A DNA stretch of 64,000 bases. It comes from Paragorgia papillata. Taxonomy: Eukaryota > Cnidaria > Anthozoa > Scleralcyonacea > Coralliidae. Where the stretch lies: positions 1,230,001 through 1,294,000 of the forward strand of contig JAWNZC010000236.1 in NCBI GenBank assembly GCA_035771165.1, written 5' to 3'. The notes beneath the pieces are model-generated. The model had not been told where the DNA came from. It ran no database searches and worked only from the letters and a program-made list of their open reading frames with translations. A program made the position numbers and the translations under genes. Shown here one piece after another: positions 52,213-58,521 of this stretch (within the stretch, counting starts at the first letter, position 1; every line of letters begins with the position of its first letter).

Positions 52213-55126
52213 CTAAAATTCATGAATAATTAATGAGATAATCGTCCAATAAAATTCATCACAATACGTCACATGAAGACCTCTTTATACCGCGATATAG
52301 ACTACCGCGTATTCATTTAATATGCGTATATAGATCACACGTACCTTTATGATATAAATCACATGTGCCTTTATGATATTTATTGGCTCGTGTCATTCTT
52401 CTAGTTATCGAAATTAAACCATAGCAAATTCTCTTTATTTTCCAAAATTAATCGTAATGTTACAATTATTAAATACAGGACTTACAACACAATTGGCGTT
52501 TCCACCACACATATTATCTGACATATCCTCACACAAAAAACTCTCATCAATATTCGCCAAAACCTCATCCGAAACATCATCATCAAACTCACTGAAATTA
52601 AAATCATCTGATTTTGCTCTCTGCTGCATTAATGTCACATTACTAACACCGTCTTCTGGGTCACCAATGCTGGTTGACAAATTCAACATCTTTGGTACTC
52701 CGAGACATTCACTTACTTGACATATTTGTTCTCTACAAGTTCTCTCGTACCTCTGTAGTGCATTTGACTTGTGGCCTGTACGTTCACGAATTCGTTTATC
52801 ATCTATGCAATTTTGGTACAAACGACTGGCACACGTCACTCTTAAACTATGAGCCGTCTTACGTTCAAGACCAGCCCTTACACAAAGCTTTTCAGGAAGA
52901 ATACTGTTCAACGTATTCATACCAACCACACTGTTTTCATAACGAAACACAAACTTATCTCGGTGCGGCTTAAAGTAAAACGACTCTTTTCCTTCCGCTA
53001 ATTTATCAACTTTGGAGAAATACAACTTGTACAGTGACAAAAGACAATGCTCGTGCTTCTCTCCTGACTTATGACACACATGCTCTACACTACGAGGTGT
53101 ATACTTAAGATCGTTTAAACCACCGTGAAAAGTCTTTGACATACTTTCGTTAAATATTATAGAATTGTCCGACAATGAGAAGTTCTTCAACCGCAACAGC
53201 CGGTGCTCACCAGCTCTTATTGCGAATAGCTTTCCATTGTAGAAATACAGCGTGTGCAATAGCGATTCGGCTGTATGTCCTCCCAATAGTTTCTTCTCCC
53301 AAAGAACTTTTTCCTCTTCTTCCGTAATTTCATTACGCTCTTTCTTCTTCGTTGCCACAGCGATGCCAGAGCCTGTAGCGTCCTTCATTTCAGCGTCCAA
53401 TGCCTTACGGAACCATATAAACCTACAGTAAATAACAAATATAACAATGTCCACTACTGTTATGCAATTCCTCAACGACATGCAAGCATGAATAAACCTA
53501 CCTTCGATCTTTCTTGTCCAAAATGTTTATTGTATCAGTTCCCTTAACGTCTGATAGAAACCGATTTAAACCACATATCAACAGTACAAAGTACGTGCAG
53601 GATAACGCTCTCCATTTGCATTAGCTACTTCTCCAACAAATTTCCTTAGCCAAAAGGCCAAGGACACCGCACCCATCTCTTGCAGTGGGATGCATAACGA
53701 CTGTATTGAACTACCATCGTCAATTCCGAAGCCAACATCGTTTGTCTCCACCTCTTTCACTTCCCTGGCTCCCCTCCATTCGTTAAAAAATATTAATTGC
53801 CCACTTCGTGGCGTATCTTGTGCTAGGAGGAGTGGACTTTTTAAATAATTCTCGCTCTTCCTCAGTGCTTCGTGAACTTCGAAAACGAGCCATGAACACA
53901 TCCTCAAAAGAGTAAATTTGAATATTTCAAACCCACTTCATACTGCTTTCATGTTCATTACCATAAAAAATTGTTAACGATTCCCAGGTCAGTTAAAACA
54001 TAAACACATGACTGCATTGGAAAATTCAACTTTATTGTTCTATTCATTTATATAAGACAAAAGGTGATTTTAGAAGCCTTTTAAAAACCTCGTCATCGTG
54101 CTTTATCATTGTATATAGCCGCTCGCCTTCGGCTCGCGTCTATATACAATGATAAAGCACTCTGACTCGGTTTTTAAATAGTACATATATATATATATAT
54201 ATATATTTTATACAATACCCTGGTTGCTATGCGTGTTTTCATTGGTTGTTGGCCATGATCTATTACAGGACAGACACATGGTCACGTCAGATCACGTCAG
54301 CTGACTTGCTTTTTTCCTTCTTCATGGCCCAAAATCCGGCAAGAGTTTCGACAAAAACCTTTTAAATTTTTATTGTATAAAACAAATAGATTCCATTTTT
54401 TTGTTGTCTGTTCAGTTATAGTTGCACAGAAGACGTCACAACGTGGTAAGAACATCAGTGACCCACTCGACTGCGTCTCGTGGACCACTTTTTTGTTCTT
54501 ATCACGTTGTGACGTCATCTGTGCATGTATAACTGAACAGACAACGGATAAATGGAATCTATTTGTTAAATATATATATATATGAGTAAAATTTGTTCTC
54601 AAGCTTTTATACTCAGAAAAATGTCCCGCGACCTTCTGATATCTAGACAGACGCTCTGCCGACTGAGCTACTGGGACTCAGACGGTAGTGAGAAGGATTA
54701 TTATTATTTATCCTTCTCACTACCGTCTGAGTCCCAGTAGCTCAGTCGGCAGAGCGTCTGTCTAGATATCAGAAGGTCTCGCGAGTTCGAATCCCGTCAG
54801 GGATACTCAGACATTTTTCTGAGTATAAAAGCTTGAGAACAAATTTTACTCATATTACACCAAGCTACAAATTTCACTCTTAACATTACTACAAGACTAC
54901 CGACGTGTTGTGACTTCGAGTATGAAGTTCGCGCGTCATGAAAACGAACCAGATCGCGATTTATCCTTCTCACTACCGTCTGAGTCCCAGTAGCTCAGTC
55001 GGCAGAGCGTCTGTCTAGATATCAGAAGGTCGCGGGTTCTTCAGGGATACTCAGACATTTTTCTGAGTATAAAAGCTTGAGAACAAATTTTACTCATATT
55101 ACACCAAGCTACAAATTTCACTCTTA

Positions 55127-55167
<41 letters not shown>

Positions 55168-55233
55168 TGAGTTTTGGTTCACGAAATGTTAGAGAGTGCT
55201 TAATACCATATATAGATAGAGCAAAATACAAAG

Positions 55234-55271
<38 letters not shown>

Positions 55272-56104
55272 TATATAAAGGCTTGCTAAAAATAAACCCT
55301 TCCGCCTTATCCTTATTTCATGCAAACAATTTTGTATAATTTTGATACGAGTGCAATGAAGCATTTTATTCATTTATACATGTGTAGGTCTCCGTAGCTA
55401 GCCTGGTTAGCGGGATGACTCTTTTTAAACATCTTTAATAACTCGCTTGCGGAGGTATAGACCCTTTTAATAAGTATAGAATACTTAATTTTCACCCTAC
55501 GACGTCATTTTTTTCAATTTATCTTTTAAATTCTTTTCAATTTTGTATATTGTCTTAGCTTTTGTATATTTTCAATATAATTCAAAAGGCTGAAAATGAC
55601 GTCAAGTGCGGAAAATGACGTACTCTGCACTTATCAAAAGAGTCTATGGATCGTTTTCACTCACGTGCCATCGGTGGCCCCATTGGGGTGGTGAAACAAT
55701 ACGAAATGTTTGAATAAGAATAGAGCTAAATTCCCATAGGATAAAGATGGTACACCAATATGGCCCCATTTCATTGTTTTGGTACACCAATATGGCCGCC
55801 GTGACGTCAGATGAAAACGATCTATATGCAGTCTCTGAGTGCCCTCTTCTATTCAATTTCGTTTCAGTACTATGGCTGTTTACCGCTGACCGAACAAGAG
55901 AAGCAGGAAAGGCTCAAGATGTGCTCACGTCATCGCGCGCGTTTCTCGCCCCCTCCTGCTACTCCAGAACACTTCTGGGAGGTGGATTTCATGAACACAA
56001 ACGAATACATAGAAAAAGGATTTATGCGAACCGAGTCTGATCTACCAGCAGAGAAAAGAAAGCTGAAAAGTCGGAAAACTAAAGGAAAGTTAGCACGAAA
56101 ATAG
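29118..56104 (+). CDS. RBBP8: CtIP/RBBP8 (Sae2 family) DNA end-resection factor, 11 exons
   Basis: Exons: 29118-29250, 32094-32187, 32280-32342, 33265-33338, 34366-34429, 35424-36273, 38810-38990, 41236-41309, 45736-45818, 47294-47393, 55868-56104. All GT-AG, phases consistent, 1953 nt, 650 residues (human CtIP is about 900). Seen: charged coiled coil (about 30-120); disordered middle with many SP/TP sites, a GMEEV hexapeptide repeat and a KTKRKRD basic cluster; C-terminal Sae2 domain with YKYVEVVR (547-554), CRDC (567-570), CSRHRARF (591-598) and ATPEHFWEV (603-611). Family knowledge: CtIP activates MRE11-RAD50-NBS1 to start resection of double-strand breaks and to open hairpin ends, under CDK control. 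T604 matches the essential CDK site (human T847). The last intron is 8.5 kb and loaded with transposons; an ApeC gene lies antisense in another intron. The N-terminal start is the least certain part. Confidence 0.92.
29260..29767. other. Intron 1, first part: AT-rich, no gene
   Basis: Contains short (TTTA)n tracts near 29365 and 29705. The reading frame continuing from exon 1 to 29384 is intronic. Confidence 0.4.
29772..30217. mobile_element. MITE of the TTAA group (GGCCATGTCAC family)
   Basis: Left flank TTAA (29768-29771), right flank TTAG. Ends AGGCCATGTCACATGAGGC / GCCTTGTGTGACATGGCCT, with many TTGCAACTTGC words inside. The degraded sister is at 23536-23800. Confidence 0.85.
30650..30830. 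repeat. Palindromic repeat with hammerhead-like core, copy 2
   Basis: GAGCAAAGTGAAAAGGTGGT, TTTTAATAATGAAATACTGA, then CTGATGATCGAAAGGCTCC followed by ACTTGAAATGTCAGTG. The left half carries an inverted relative (GCAGAGCCCTTCATTAGAC). Confidence 0.65.
30885..31990. repeat. 1.1 kb minisatellite of 17-18 bp TATATGCAAA units
   Basis: About 60 head-to-tail units of two main types, CTTATATGCAAAATCCG and CTTATATGCAAATATCTG, interleaved. Roughly 17 units contain the exact octamer ATGCAAAT. All three plus-strand frames stay open because the unit lacks stops, giving spurious 260-360 codon frames. It fills the second half of CtIP intron 1, ending about 100 bp before exon 2. Confidence 0.97.
32094..32187 (+). 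CDS. RBBP8: Exon 2 of CtIP (coiled coil)
   Basis: Encodes [19 protein letters not shown] and [12 protein letters not shown] with heptad-like hydrophobic spacing. Phase 1 in after TTTCAG, phase 2 out at AAAG|GTGAGA. Confidence 0.85.
32280..32342 (+). CDS. RBBP8: Exon 3 of CtIP (coiled coil)
   Basis: Encodes [20 protein letters not shown]. Acceptor after a long T tract ending GTTTTAG; donor AA|GTAATT. Confidence 0.85.
32408..32835. repeat. (GTGTA)n pentanucleotide array
   Basis: About 85 GTGTA units with few interruptions (near 32625, 32650 and a GTGCG block at 32776-32806). It begins 66 bp after the exon 3 donor. Degenerate GGAGT-type sequence continues to about 33000. Confidence 0.97.
33265..33338 (+). 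CDS. RBBP8: Exon 4 of CtIP
   Basis: Encodes [20 protein letters not shown] and GRMK; continues the coiled coil. Phase 2 in, phase 1 out at AAAG|GTATTG. Confidence 0.8.
33530..34286. mobile_element. 757 bp hairpin element carrying a tRNA-like module
   Basis: Ends TAGCCTGTGTCCCAG / CTGGGGCACAGGCTA with flanks GTTAATGG and GTTAATTG (8 bp, one mismatch; hAT-like spacing). Arms of about 110 bp include CCCGTGACGTCACCATTTTC, and inner arms TTTTTGCTGTACAAGCTGTC are inverted at 34018-34038. A tRNA-like segment lies inside at 33746-33817. Confidence 0.85.
33746..33817 (-). repeat. tRNA-like module with full cloverleaf
   Basis: The 72 nt on the minus strand pair as acceptor GTTCCAG/CTGGAGC (one G-U), D arm GGCTC...GAGC, anticodon stem TCCGG/TCGGA-type around CTGGCAT (anticodon GGC by position) and T arm GTGGG-TTCGAGT-CCCGT. 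Folding is good but it sits inside a transposon, so I treat it as SINE-derived rather than a cellular tRNA gene. Confidence 0.6.
34366..34429 (+). CDS. RBBP8: Exon 5 of CtIP
   Basis: Encodes [20 protein letters not shown], then GK. Donor GGGAA|GTAAGT is a full consensus; a weaker upstream GT (ACAG|GTCATA) would break the phase with exon 6. Confidence 0.75.
34611..34868. repeat. (GTGA)n microsatellite at a LINE-like 3' end
   Basis: About 50 units. On the minus strand it directly follows GGAGGCAATAAAGATTTTAAC (34866-34886), which looks like a LINE 3' end. Confidence 0.9.
34978..35240. repeat. Hairpin with CCGAGGGCGCGTAGCG centre
   Basis: GATAAATCCCAAGAACGAGG and ATGTATGCTATATAAAGACC are inverted around the centre (TTTATATCGCATACATCCC, CGAGGGATTTATC). 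A second, weaker pairing reaches 35240. Confidence 0.65.
35300..35392. repeat. Hairpin with CTCGGTCTG end
   Basis: CGGTCTGTACGGGAAAGTAT opposite ATACTTTCCCGTGCAGACC. It ends about 30 bp before the exon 6 acceptor. Confidence 0.7.
35424..36273 (+). CDS. RBBP8: Exon 6 of CtIP (disordered middle)
   Basis: 283 codons with many S/T-P sites ([30 protein letters not shown]), an 18-bp tandem repeat (35860-35949) encoding GMEEVE-type hexapeptides, a [13 protein letters not shown] basic patch (candidate nuclear signal) and a Gln/Lys-rich end. Phase 2 in after TTATACAG, phase 0 out at CAG|GTGGGT. Confidence 0.9.
36345..36587. mobile_element. Near-perfect 243 bp palindrome nested in the composite
   Basis: Ends CATTTGCGTTCAAGCTTG / CAAGCTTGAACGCAAATG; arms extend to the centre CACGTGAATTTCACGTG with few mismatches, which suggests recent insertion. 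Confidence 0.9.
36636..36710 (-). repeat. tRNA-like module
   Basis: Minus strand: GGCTTCCGTAGCTCAGTGG, GAGCACTGCACTAGCATCGC (loop CTAGCAT, AGC by position) and GCGAGTTCAATTCC. Acceptor halves GCTTCC/GGAAGGC pair in part. Embedded in the composite hairpin, so SINE-like. Confidence 0.6.
36991..37157. mobile_element. MITE with AATAGACCTTTCCGC ends
   Basis: AATAGACCTTTCCGCATGAAG / CTTCATGCGGAAAGGTCTATT inverted ends (23 bp), unique centre. It directly adjoins the composite at its left. Confidence 0.85.
37190..37625. repeat. Degenerate (GGAT)n/GGATGGGT minisatellite
   Basis: 4-bp period with a longer superperiod marked by GAATATAGGTGGAT (about 37248, 37321, 37396, 37557). The DGWMDGW-type frame across it is an artefact. 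Confidence 0.9.
38099..38458. mobile_element. 360 bp palindrome with two opposed tRNA-like modules
   Basis: Ends AATAATACTAACATGTTAC / GTAACATGTTAGTATTAT. Each arm contains a complete tRNA-like segment (38162-38233 minus, 38325-38397 plus) with a spacer of about 30 bp near 38260-38290. The arms differ at few positions. Confidence 0.9.
38325..38397 (+). repeat. tRNA-like module (right arm)
   Basis: GGTAGCTCAGTTGGTAGAGC, loop CTAGTAA with stem TCGGA/ACCGA (AGT by position) and GCGGGTTCGAATCCC. The T stem has two mismatches and the acceptor is imperfect (TGACCGG/CCGGGCC). A matching copy lies at 38162-38233 on the minus strand. Confidence 0.65.
38810..38990 (+). CDS. RBBP8: Exon 7 of CtIP (candidate SIM)
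   Basis: Encodes [18 protein letters not shown], then [11 protein letters not shown] and [18 protein letters not shown] is a textbook SUMO-interacting pattern (hydrophobic core plus acids); function is inferred. Phase 0 in after TATTTTTAG, phase 1 out at CCAG|GTAAGA. Confidence 0.85.
39530..39840. mobile_element. MITE nested in a MITE
   Basis: The outer arms GTGTGTGTACTGTAATGGATC and GATCTATTACAGTACACAC carry CAGATGACGTAACAGCGTG / CACGCTGTGACGTCTTCTG, like family A. Inserted is a 143 bp element (39636-39778) with ends AGCTGGATTTCCACTAGGCG and CGCCTAGTGGAAATCCAGCT, left flank TTAA and right flank TTAC. Confidence 0.85.
40615..40750. repeat. Imperfect palindrome (ACCCAGGTA ... TACCTGGGT)
   Basis: CGTAACCCAGGTATACTTTG opposite ATAAAGTACCTGGGTTATG, with GACACCAACACCAACCCT inverted as GGTGGTTTGTGTTGGTATC. 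Confidence 0.6.
41236..41309 (+). CDS. RBBP8: Exon 8 of CtIP
   Basis: Encodes [25 protein letters not shown]. Phase 1 in after GCTTTATAG, phase 0 out at GAGAAC|GTACGT. Confidence 0.7.
41352..41697. mobile_element. MITE, 9-bp TSD group
   Basis: Ends CAACCTCATTCCCAGGGCC / GGCCCTTGGAACGAGGTTG. Flanks GCGTAGGCG and GCGTAGGCA (8 of 9). It starts 43 bp after the exon 8 donor. Confidence 0.85.
41705..41830. repeat. Palindromic repeat with hammerhead-like core, copy 3
   Basis: GAGCAAAGTGAAAAGGTTGT, then ACTGATGTTTCAAGCGGAGC and CCTTCATCAGCTCGAAACGT. The minus strand reads CTGATGAAGGGCTCCGCTTG followed by AAAC. Confidence 0.65.
41993..42515. mobile_element. MITE with GGCCCCGTCCACAC end, TTAA left flank
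   Basis: Left GGCCCCGTCCACACTAGCC after TTAA (41989-41992), right GATATGTGTGGACC before TTAT. Internal repeats of TGGACGCGGAATTTTTTAAA (42155 and 42472). Confidence 0.7.
42963..43524. mobile_element. 560 bp palindrome
   Basis: Ends GTTATTCCCATAGGTAGCCC / GGGCTACCTATGTTATTCC. Arms share TACTTCATGCTGAA, GTGAGTCAACAGTGGTATC and AATATGCCAAATTACGATTC with inverted partners. No transposase seen. Confidence 0.85.
44090..44806 (-). CDS. Secreted ApeC-domain (apextrin C-terminal-like) protein, intronless
   Basis: 238 residues. A signal peptide ([19 protein letters not shown]) is followed at once by the ApeC-type fold: [85 protein letters not shown] and LDWNTEDDW. These repeated W-P-x-G-x-Y-C, WDDED and I-x-FCC patterns are ApeC hallmarks. 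Family knowledge: ApeC proteins are extracellular and in several invertebrates bind microbial surface glycans or act in epidermal/immune contexts; the role here is inferred. The start could also be Met8 (MIKIFF). The gene lies antisense in CtIP intron 8, a TTTATT on the plus strand at 43712-43717 gives a possible AATAAA, and two decayed relatives lie at 61.9-64 kb. Confidence 0.85.
   Translation of the reverse strand: MEIKSSVMIKIFFAFLLLYVSSSRANSAWPEGQYCLPMPVNQICPVAWEKGYRLHDTERDGTEGQSNDRSGHIPYVFRFERSLGWGFCCKSKIRYSFEAPSWPKGQYCIFRKGGYCPRGFNEGTIYWDDEDNSNNNSALGTLPDGVYGKNTQIYFCCRNDGFRPLSVLPGCSSVILMKYNNSCPTVTKYLGPYSGHLDWNTEDDWNSDQRLYAYPDGVSKFKSGTRIEFCTYRSSYSC
44989..45340. mobile_element. Element with AGAATTCAGGATTATCC ends, copy 1
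   Basis: CACTTAGAATTCAGGATTATC at the left; CAGGATAATCCTGAATTCTT and GATGAGAGGATATGCTG at the right; G-rich centre with GGTTAGGTTTAGG repeats. A short derivative is at 59732-59818. The (GGGTA)n-like tract at 45340-45460 adjoins it. Confidence 0.65.
45736..45818 (+). CDS. RBBP8: Exon 9 of CtIP
   Basis: Encodes [28 protein letters not shown]. Phase 0 in after AAATATAG, phase 2 out at AACG|GTAATC. Confidence 0.75.
46055..46255. repeat. Tandem repeat, about 45-50 bp unit, five copies
   Basis: The unit core is TGCAAAAATTTTCAG followed by ATTTTTTGCACCCCCG, itself an inverted TGCAAAAA...TTTTTGCA. Several frames are open across it by chance. Confidence 0.75.
46260..47290. other. CtIP intron 9 remainder
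   Basis: No gene recognised. GCGAAGGAAAGTGCAGAGCAC occurs twice (about 46987 and 47149), pointing to an old local duplication. Confidence 0.4.
47294..47393 (+). CDS. RBBP8: Exon 10 of CtIP (Sae2 domain, first half)
   Basis: Encodes [33 protein letters not shown]. The KYVEVVR and CxxC patterns match the conserved C-terminal domain of CtIP. Phase 2 in after TTTTTTCAG, phase 0 out at GAGGAG|GTATCT. Confidence 0.95.
47971..51186. mobile_element. MITE family A copy split by a 2.85 kb insertion
   Basis: The left part at 47971-48130 (ATACAATACCCTGGTTGCTA ... GATCACGTCAGCTGA) and the right part at 50985-51186 (the GACGTCAC hairpin) together match the uninterrupted copies at 10649 and 54206. The break falls at their TTTTAAATTT site. 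Confidence 0.9.
48135..50980. mobile_element. 2846 bp near-palindromic fold-back element, TTAA group
   Basis: TTAA duplicated at 48131-48134 and 50981-50984. Ends AGTGCCTATCTCATGGTTG / CAACCATGAGATAGGCACT. Arms of about 880-910 bp (to about 49015 and from about 50068) are almost identical, and shorter inverted blocks continue inward (49090-49290 with 49690-49960). No reading frame resembles a transposase. It is related by terminal sequence to the 330 bp element at 18989. Confidence 0.93.
51287..51876. mobile_element. Pogo/Tigger-like non-autonomous element, 590 bp
   Basis: Flanked by TA; ends CAGTCGAACCTGTATTAAGC / GCTTAATACAGGTTCGACTG, typical of pogo/Tigger TIRs. The interior repeats TTAA(G/A)CGGTCACC-type words about eight times near both ends. 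No transposase ORF. Confidence 0.9.
52035..52210 (+). repeat. GC-rich repeat plus (TA)n, second copy of 1658-1800
   Basis: CCCGAGCCCGGGCGCAGG, GGTGAGGGTGCTAATCTCGA, then (TA)n from 52166. Same order as on the minus strand at 1658-1800. Confidence 0.6.
52435..53907 (-). pseudogene. Crypton-type tyrosine recombinase (DUF3504-like), two exons, one frameshift
   Basis: Exon A 53907-53502 and exon B 53422-52435 are joined by an 79-bp GT-AG intron in matching phase ([17 protein letters not shown]). Exon B retains the recombinase set: Arg in [15 protein letters not shown], the GH of [11 protein letters not shown] and the Tyr of RYERTCRE, then an acidic tail. Exon A carries [20 protein letters not shown] and YPARTLY, but then needs a 1-nt shift (near 53583) to reach the conserved [13 protein letters not shown], so this copy is broken or mis-sequenced there. 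Family knowledge: Crypton YRs mobilise DNA by site-specific recombination, and related domains occur in KIAA1958/ZMYM/QRICH1 proteins. It lies antisense in the last CtIP intron. Confidence 0.8.
54085..54178. repeat. Hairpin with GCTCGCCTTCGGCTCGC centre
   Basis: AACCTCGTCATCGTGCTTTA and TCATTGTATATAG are inverted as CTATATACAATGATAAAGC and TCGGTTTTT. One of the CTTCGGCTCG-centre hairpin set. Confidence 0.7.
54206..54568. mobile_element. MITE family A, copy 3
   Basis: TTATACAATACCCTGGTTGC at the left, GATCACGTCAGCTGACTTGC, then the hairpin GTTGCACAGAAGACGTCAC / GTGACGTCATCTGTGCATG. Adjoins (AT)n on both sides. Confidence 0.9.
54585..54860. mobile_element. Palindrome with opposed tRNA-like modules
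   Basis: AAAATTTGTTCTCAAGCTTT is inverted as AAAGCTTGAGAACAAATTTT. The arms carry tRNA-like segments (54621-54677 minus, T arm shortened; 54731-54804 plus) around a short TTATTATTATTTA loop. Confidence 0.85.
54731..54804 (+). repeat. tRNA-like module
   Basis: GTCCCAGTAGCTCAGTCGGC, anticodon stem TCTG/CAGA around CTAGATA (AGA by position), and GAGTTCGAATCCC with TCCC/GGGA acceptor pairing. A class I length is unusual for a Ser anticodon, so it is unlikely to be a functional tRNA. Confidence 0.6.
54955..55130 (+). repeat. Direct duplicate of the right arm of the palindrome
   Basis: TTATCCTTCTCACTACCGTC through TTCACTCTTAACAT repeats 54711-54885 in the same orientation, with a short deletion in the T arm of the tRNA-like segment (54983-55048). 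Confidence 0.85.
55130..55280. repeat. (AT)n tracts
   Basis: Two (AT)n runs (about 55132-55164 and 55235-55275) separated by unique sequence. Confidence 0.9.
55445..55831. mobile_element. Two abutting hairpin elements just upstream of the last CtIP exon
   Basis: The first (about 55449-55649) has GGTATAGACCCTTTTAATAAG opposite CTTATCAAAAGAGTCTATGG and GACGTCATTTTTTTC / GAAAATGACGTC. The second (about 55649-55831) has GGATCGTTTTCACTCACGTG at the left and CAGATGAAAACGATC at the right. They end 37 bp before the exon 11 acceptor. Confidence 0.75.
55868..56104 (+). CDS. RBBP8: Exon 11 (terminal) of CtIP: Sae2 domain core
   Basis: Encodes [39 protein letters not shown] and [13 protein letters not shown], then a basic tail ([16 protein letters not shown]) and TAG at 56102-56104. 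ATPEHFW contains the CDK threonine. Phase 0 in after TTCGTTTCAG. A possible AATAAA lies at 56390-56395. Confidence 0.97.
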   Translation, partial: YYGCLPLTEQEKQERLKMCSRHRARFSPPPATPEHFWEVDFMNTNEYIEKGFMRTESDLPAEKRKLKSRKTKGKLARK

Positions 56105-56493
56105 TAGGGTTTAGCTAGGGAGTTTATATTTGCAGTATCTGCGACTACAAAGAGAAACACACGGTTCATACAACAGACAACTAAACCCTGGGGTAGTAAA
56201 CCCGATCGGGCTTTCTTCTCATGGTAGTAACCGCTGACCTGATTCTGCTAAATTGATTGTGGGCTCAGGCGCGCGCATATTTTTGTAAACGCTGACGTTT
56301 CTCGGATAATTACTGATAAAGTGATTTTTGAAGAAAAATGTCAGCAGTCACTAATCGGACACTGTCAGTCGTTGATATATAGAGTCAAAAATAAATTACT
56401 TTTAAATGAAAGTCATTTATATGTCATGTTTGGGAATGTTAAAAGTTTTACCATATCTGCTCTCGTACTTGAGAAAAGATCTTTTTCGTATAA

Positions 56494-56672
56494 ACCTTAT
56501 TCAAAAATGGCCGCAGAATTAGAATTCTTTTATGTGCATATAAATTAGCCCTTATGACCTCGTTTTGAAGTAAAAATTATTTTGAATTTCCGCCACACGA
56601 GAACGAGTTCATAAGGGCTAATTTATATGTATATAAAAGAATTTTAATTCGTCAGCCATTTCTGAATAAGGT
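56494..56672. mobile_element. MITE family B, copy 2
   Basis: Same ends and inner arms as 13274-13449 (ATAAATTAGCCCTTATGA), differing at scattered positions. Confidence 0.85.
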
Positions 56673-56714
56673 CTATTTGATGCCGCCATTGTGAGTTTGA
56701 ATAACGGCTCTATT

Positions 56715-57088
56715 CAACCTCCTACCCAGGGCCATTTGTAGGGAACTGGGCCAAGATGGCGAATAAAACAAAATGGCGGGAACAAATGGCGCTGGTGGAG
56801 GCTAGCTCAAAATGCGCAGTATATTGCGCATTTTATTAACTAGAACTCAGTTCTTTACACAGTAATTACACCTAATTACACCTAATTATTGCATGGTTTA
56901 AAATATAATTTCCCGTGCCGTGTGCAGGAACAACCGACAAGGTCAAAATATCATTTCTAAAAAAAATACAAAATCAAACCGTCTGATTTACGCCATAAGC
57001 TCTTGACCAATCAGAAGCTGAGATAGCCTAGCCTCCACCAGCGCCATCTTGGCCCAGTTCCCTACAAATGGCCCTGGATACAAGGTTG
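56715..57088. mobile_element. MITE, 9-bp TSD group, 374 bp
   Basis: Ends CAACCTCCTACCCAGGGCC / GGCCCTGGATACAAGGTTG; exact 9-bp duplication GGCTCTATT (56706-56714, 57089-57097). Inner arms CATTTGTAGGGAACTGGGCC. Confidence 0.92.
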
Positions 57089-57099
57089 GGCTCTATTTT

Positions 57100-57900
57100 A
57101 TGATGTACTGTGGAATGGACCTTTTCACCAATAGCGGCGCCATCTTGAATTTGCAATGCATTGTGGTCTATCTGGGGTAACAGGCTCAATTGAAAATGTG
57201 ATTGCTTAGTGTGGAGACACAACTTTTTTTTATAAACACCTTCGTGGCAACAATGCCTAAATATGATCGTTGTAATATTGCTAAAGGCGACAATGCCGTT
57301 TTTTTGACAGTTGTTCACTCGTTGTCAACAATGGTTTGGGGAAATGAACAATCGCGTTTTGTCATGCAAATTTAAACTTTGCGTTACCCTATTGATTTGT
57401 TTTTGCAACCAGTGCACTGTCTATGTTCGTTTAAAGTAAACAAAGTTCATTTATCCGTTTATTCCGAGGTTCTTGAGGCCGCAACGATGAAAGTGAGCAG
57501 CAGTTGAAAGACTTATGAAAGTGGAAAATCTTTGACCATAGATCTCACGAGAGCTATATTTTAGATGAAATCGTCTTACGTGAAAGCAATGCATTGACGA
57601 GTTTTATTATAGGGCACGGATTACTTCCGGTAAAATCACGCGCTGTGATTGCTTGCTCCGTAATGCCCGCGGACATTATGAAAATTGTTAATGCCCTACG
57701 ATTGAAAACAAACAAAAAGCCTAATAAAAAACTTTTATTGCCGAAAAACGACGAAAATAAATTAAATAAACGACGATGAACATTATAAAAGTAAATTCTA
57801 GTATCCAGACGAGAAATAAACAGAAGAAAATAACGCTAGTTCGGTGTTTTGACGAAGTTAAAGGAAGCGAAGACCAAGAAATACAAGATTGATTTTGAAA
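57100..57900. other. Intergenic stretch downstream of CtIP
   Basis: No gene or repeat recognised beyond low-level AT richness. The 61-codon frame at 57594-57779 has no features. Confidence 0.4.
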
Positions 57901-57904
57901 TAAA

Positions 57905-58075
57905 AAGTGCCATATAATAAACTACTTAATAACCTCGACCGTTCGGTCTTTACGGTAAAATATTAAACCTCGGTCTTGAACGTATTAACCTCGCCATCGC
58001 TCGGTCAATACAGCAAGACCTTGGTTTAATATTTTACCGTAAAGACTTCACTCTCGGTTATTAAGTAGTTAATGT
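57905..58075. repeat. Hairpin with CTCGGTC centre
   Basis: AAACTACTTAATAACCTCG opposite CGGTTATTAAGTAGTTAATG; GGTCTTTACGGTAAAATATT opposite AATATTTTACCGTAAAGAC. Same set as 3884 and 35300. Confidence 0.75.
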
Positions 58076-58521
58076 TTCTGTAAGCATTTTTATTGACGCA
58101 TATTCAGTGCATGTGGAGTCGTAAACAACTGCAGAAAAAAAGGCACGCGGCTCGGTCAACTGGAATTAGCAGTATTCAAAATGGCGGCATAAATACGAGA
58201 ATGAAAACGTCATTTCTCGAGTACGAGAGTATATATCGTTAAAAGTATTATGATCTTCAAACACTACATTGAAGGAACTTTTATTTAAAAGTAGTTCATG
58301 TTTTGACTGAAGTTCCCTTTATCTTTTTCATACGTGTTGCTGTGAGACAACTTTATCTTTTTACTCTGTCTAAGGTCAGATGAGTTCACTCGTCATGAGG
58401 AGGAGCCTTAGACCCGGTACCGAACGAATTCGGAACCGGTCTCGAATTCGTACGGTTCCGCCTGTTTACACGGCGAAATAGGACTTCGAATTCGTCCGGT
58501 ACCGTGTAAACGTAGCTTTAA

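Noticed and set aside
53426..53481. Start of the 348-codon recombinase frame at Met 53481
   Set aside because: This segment is an intron: removing 53501-53423 joins conserved KKDR to [13 protein letters not shown] in phase, so the apparent N-terminus is intronic.
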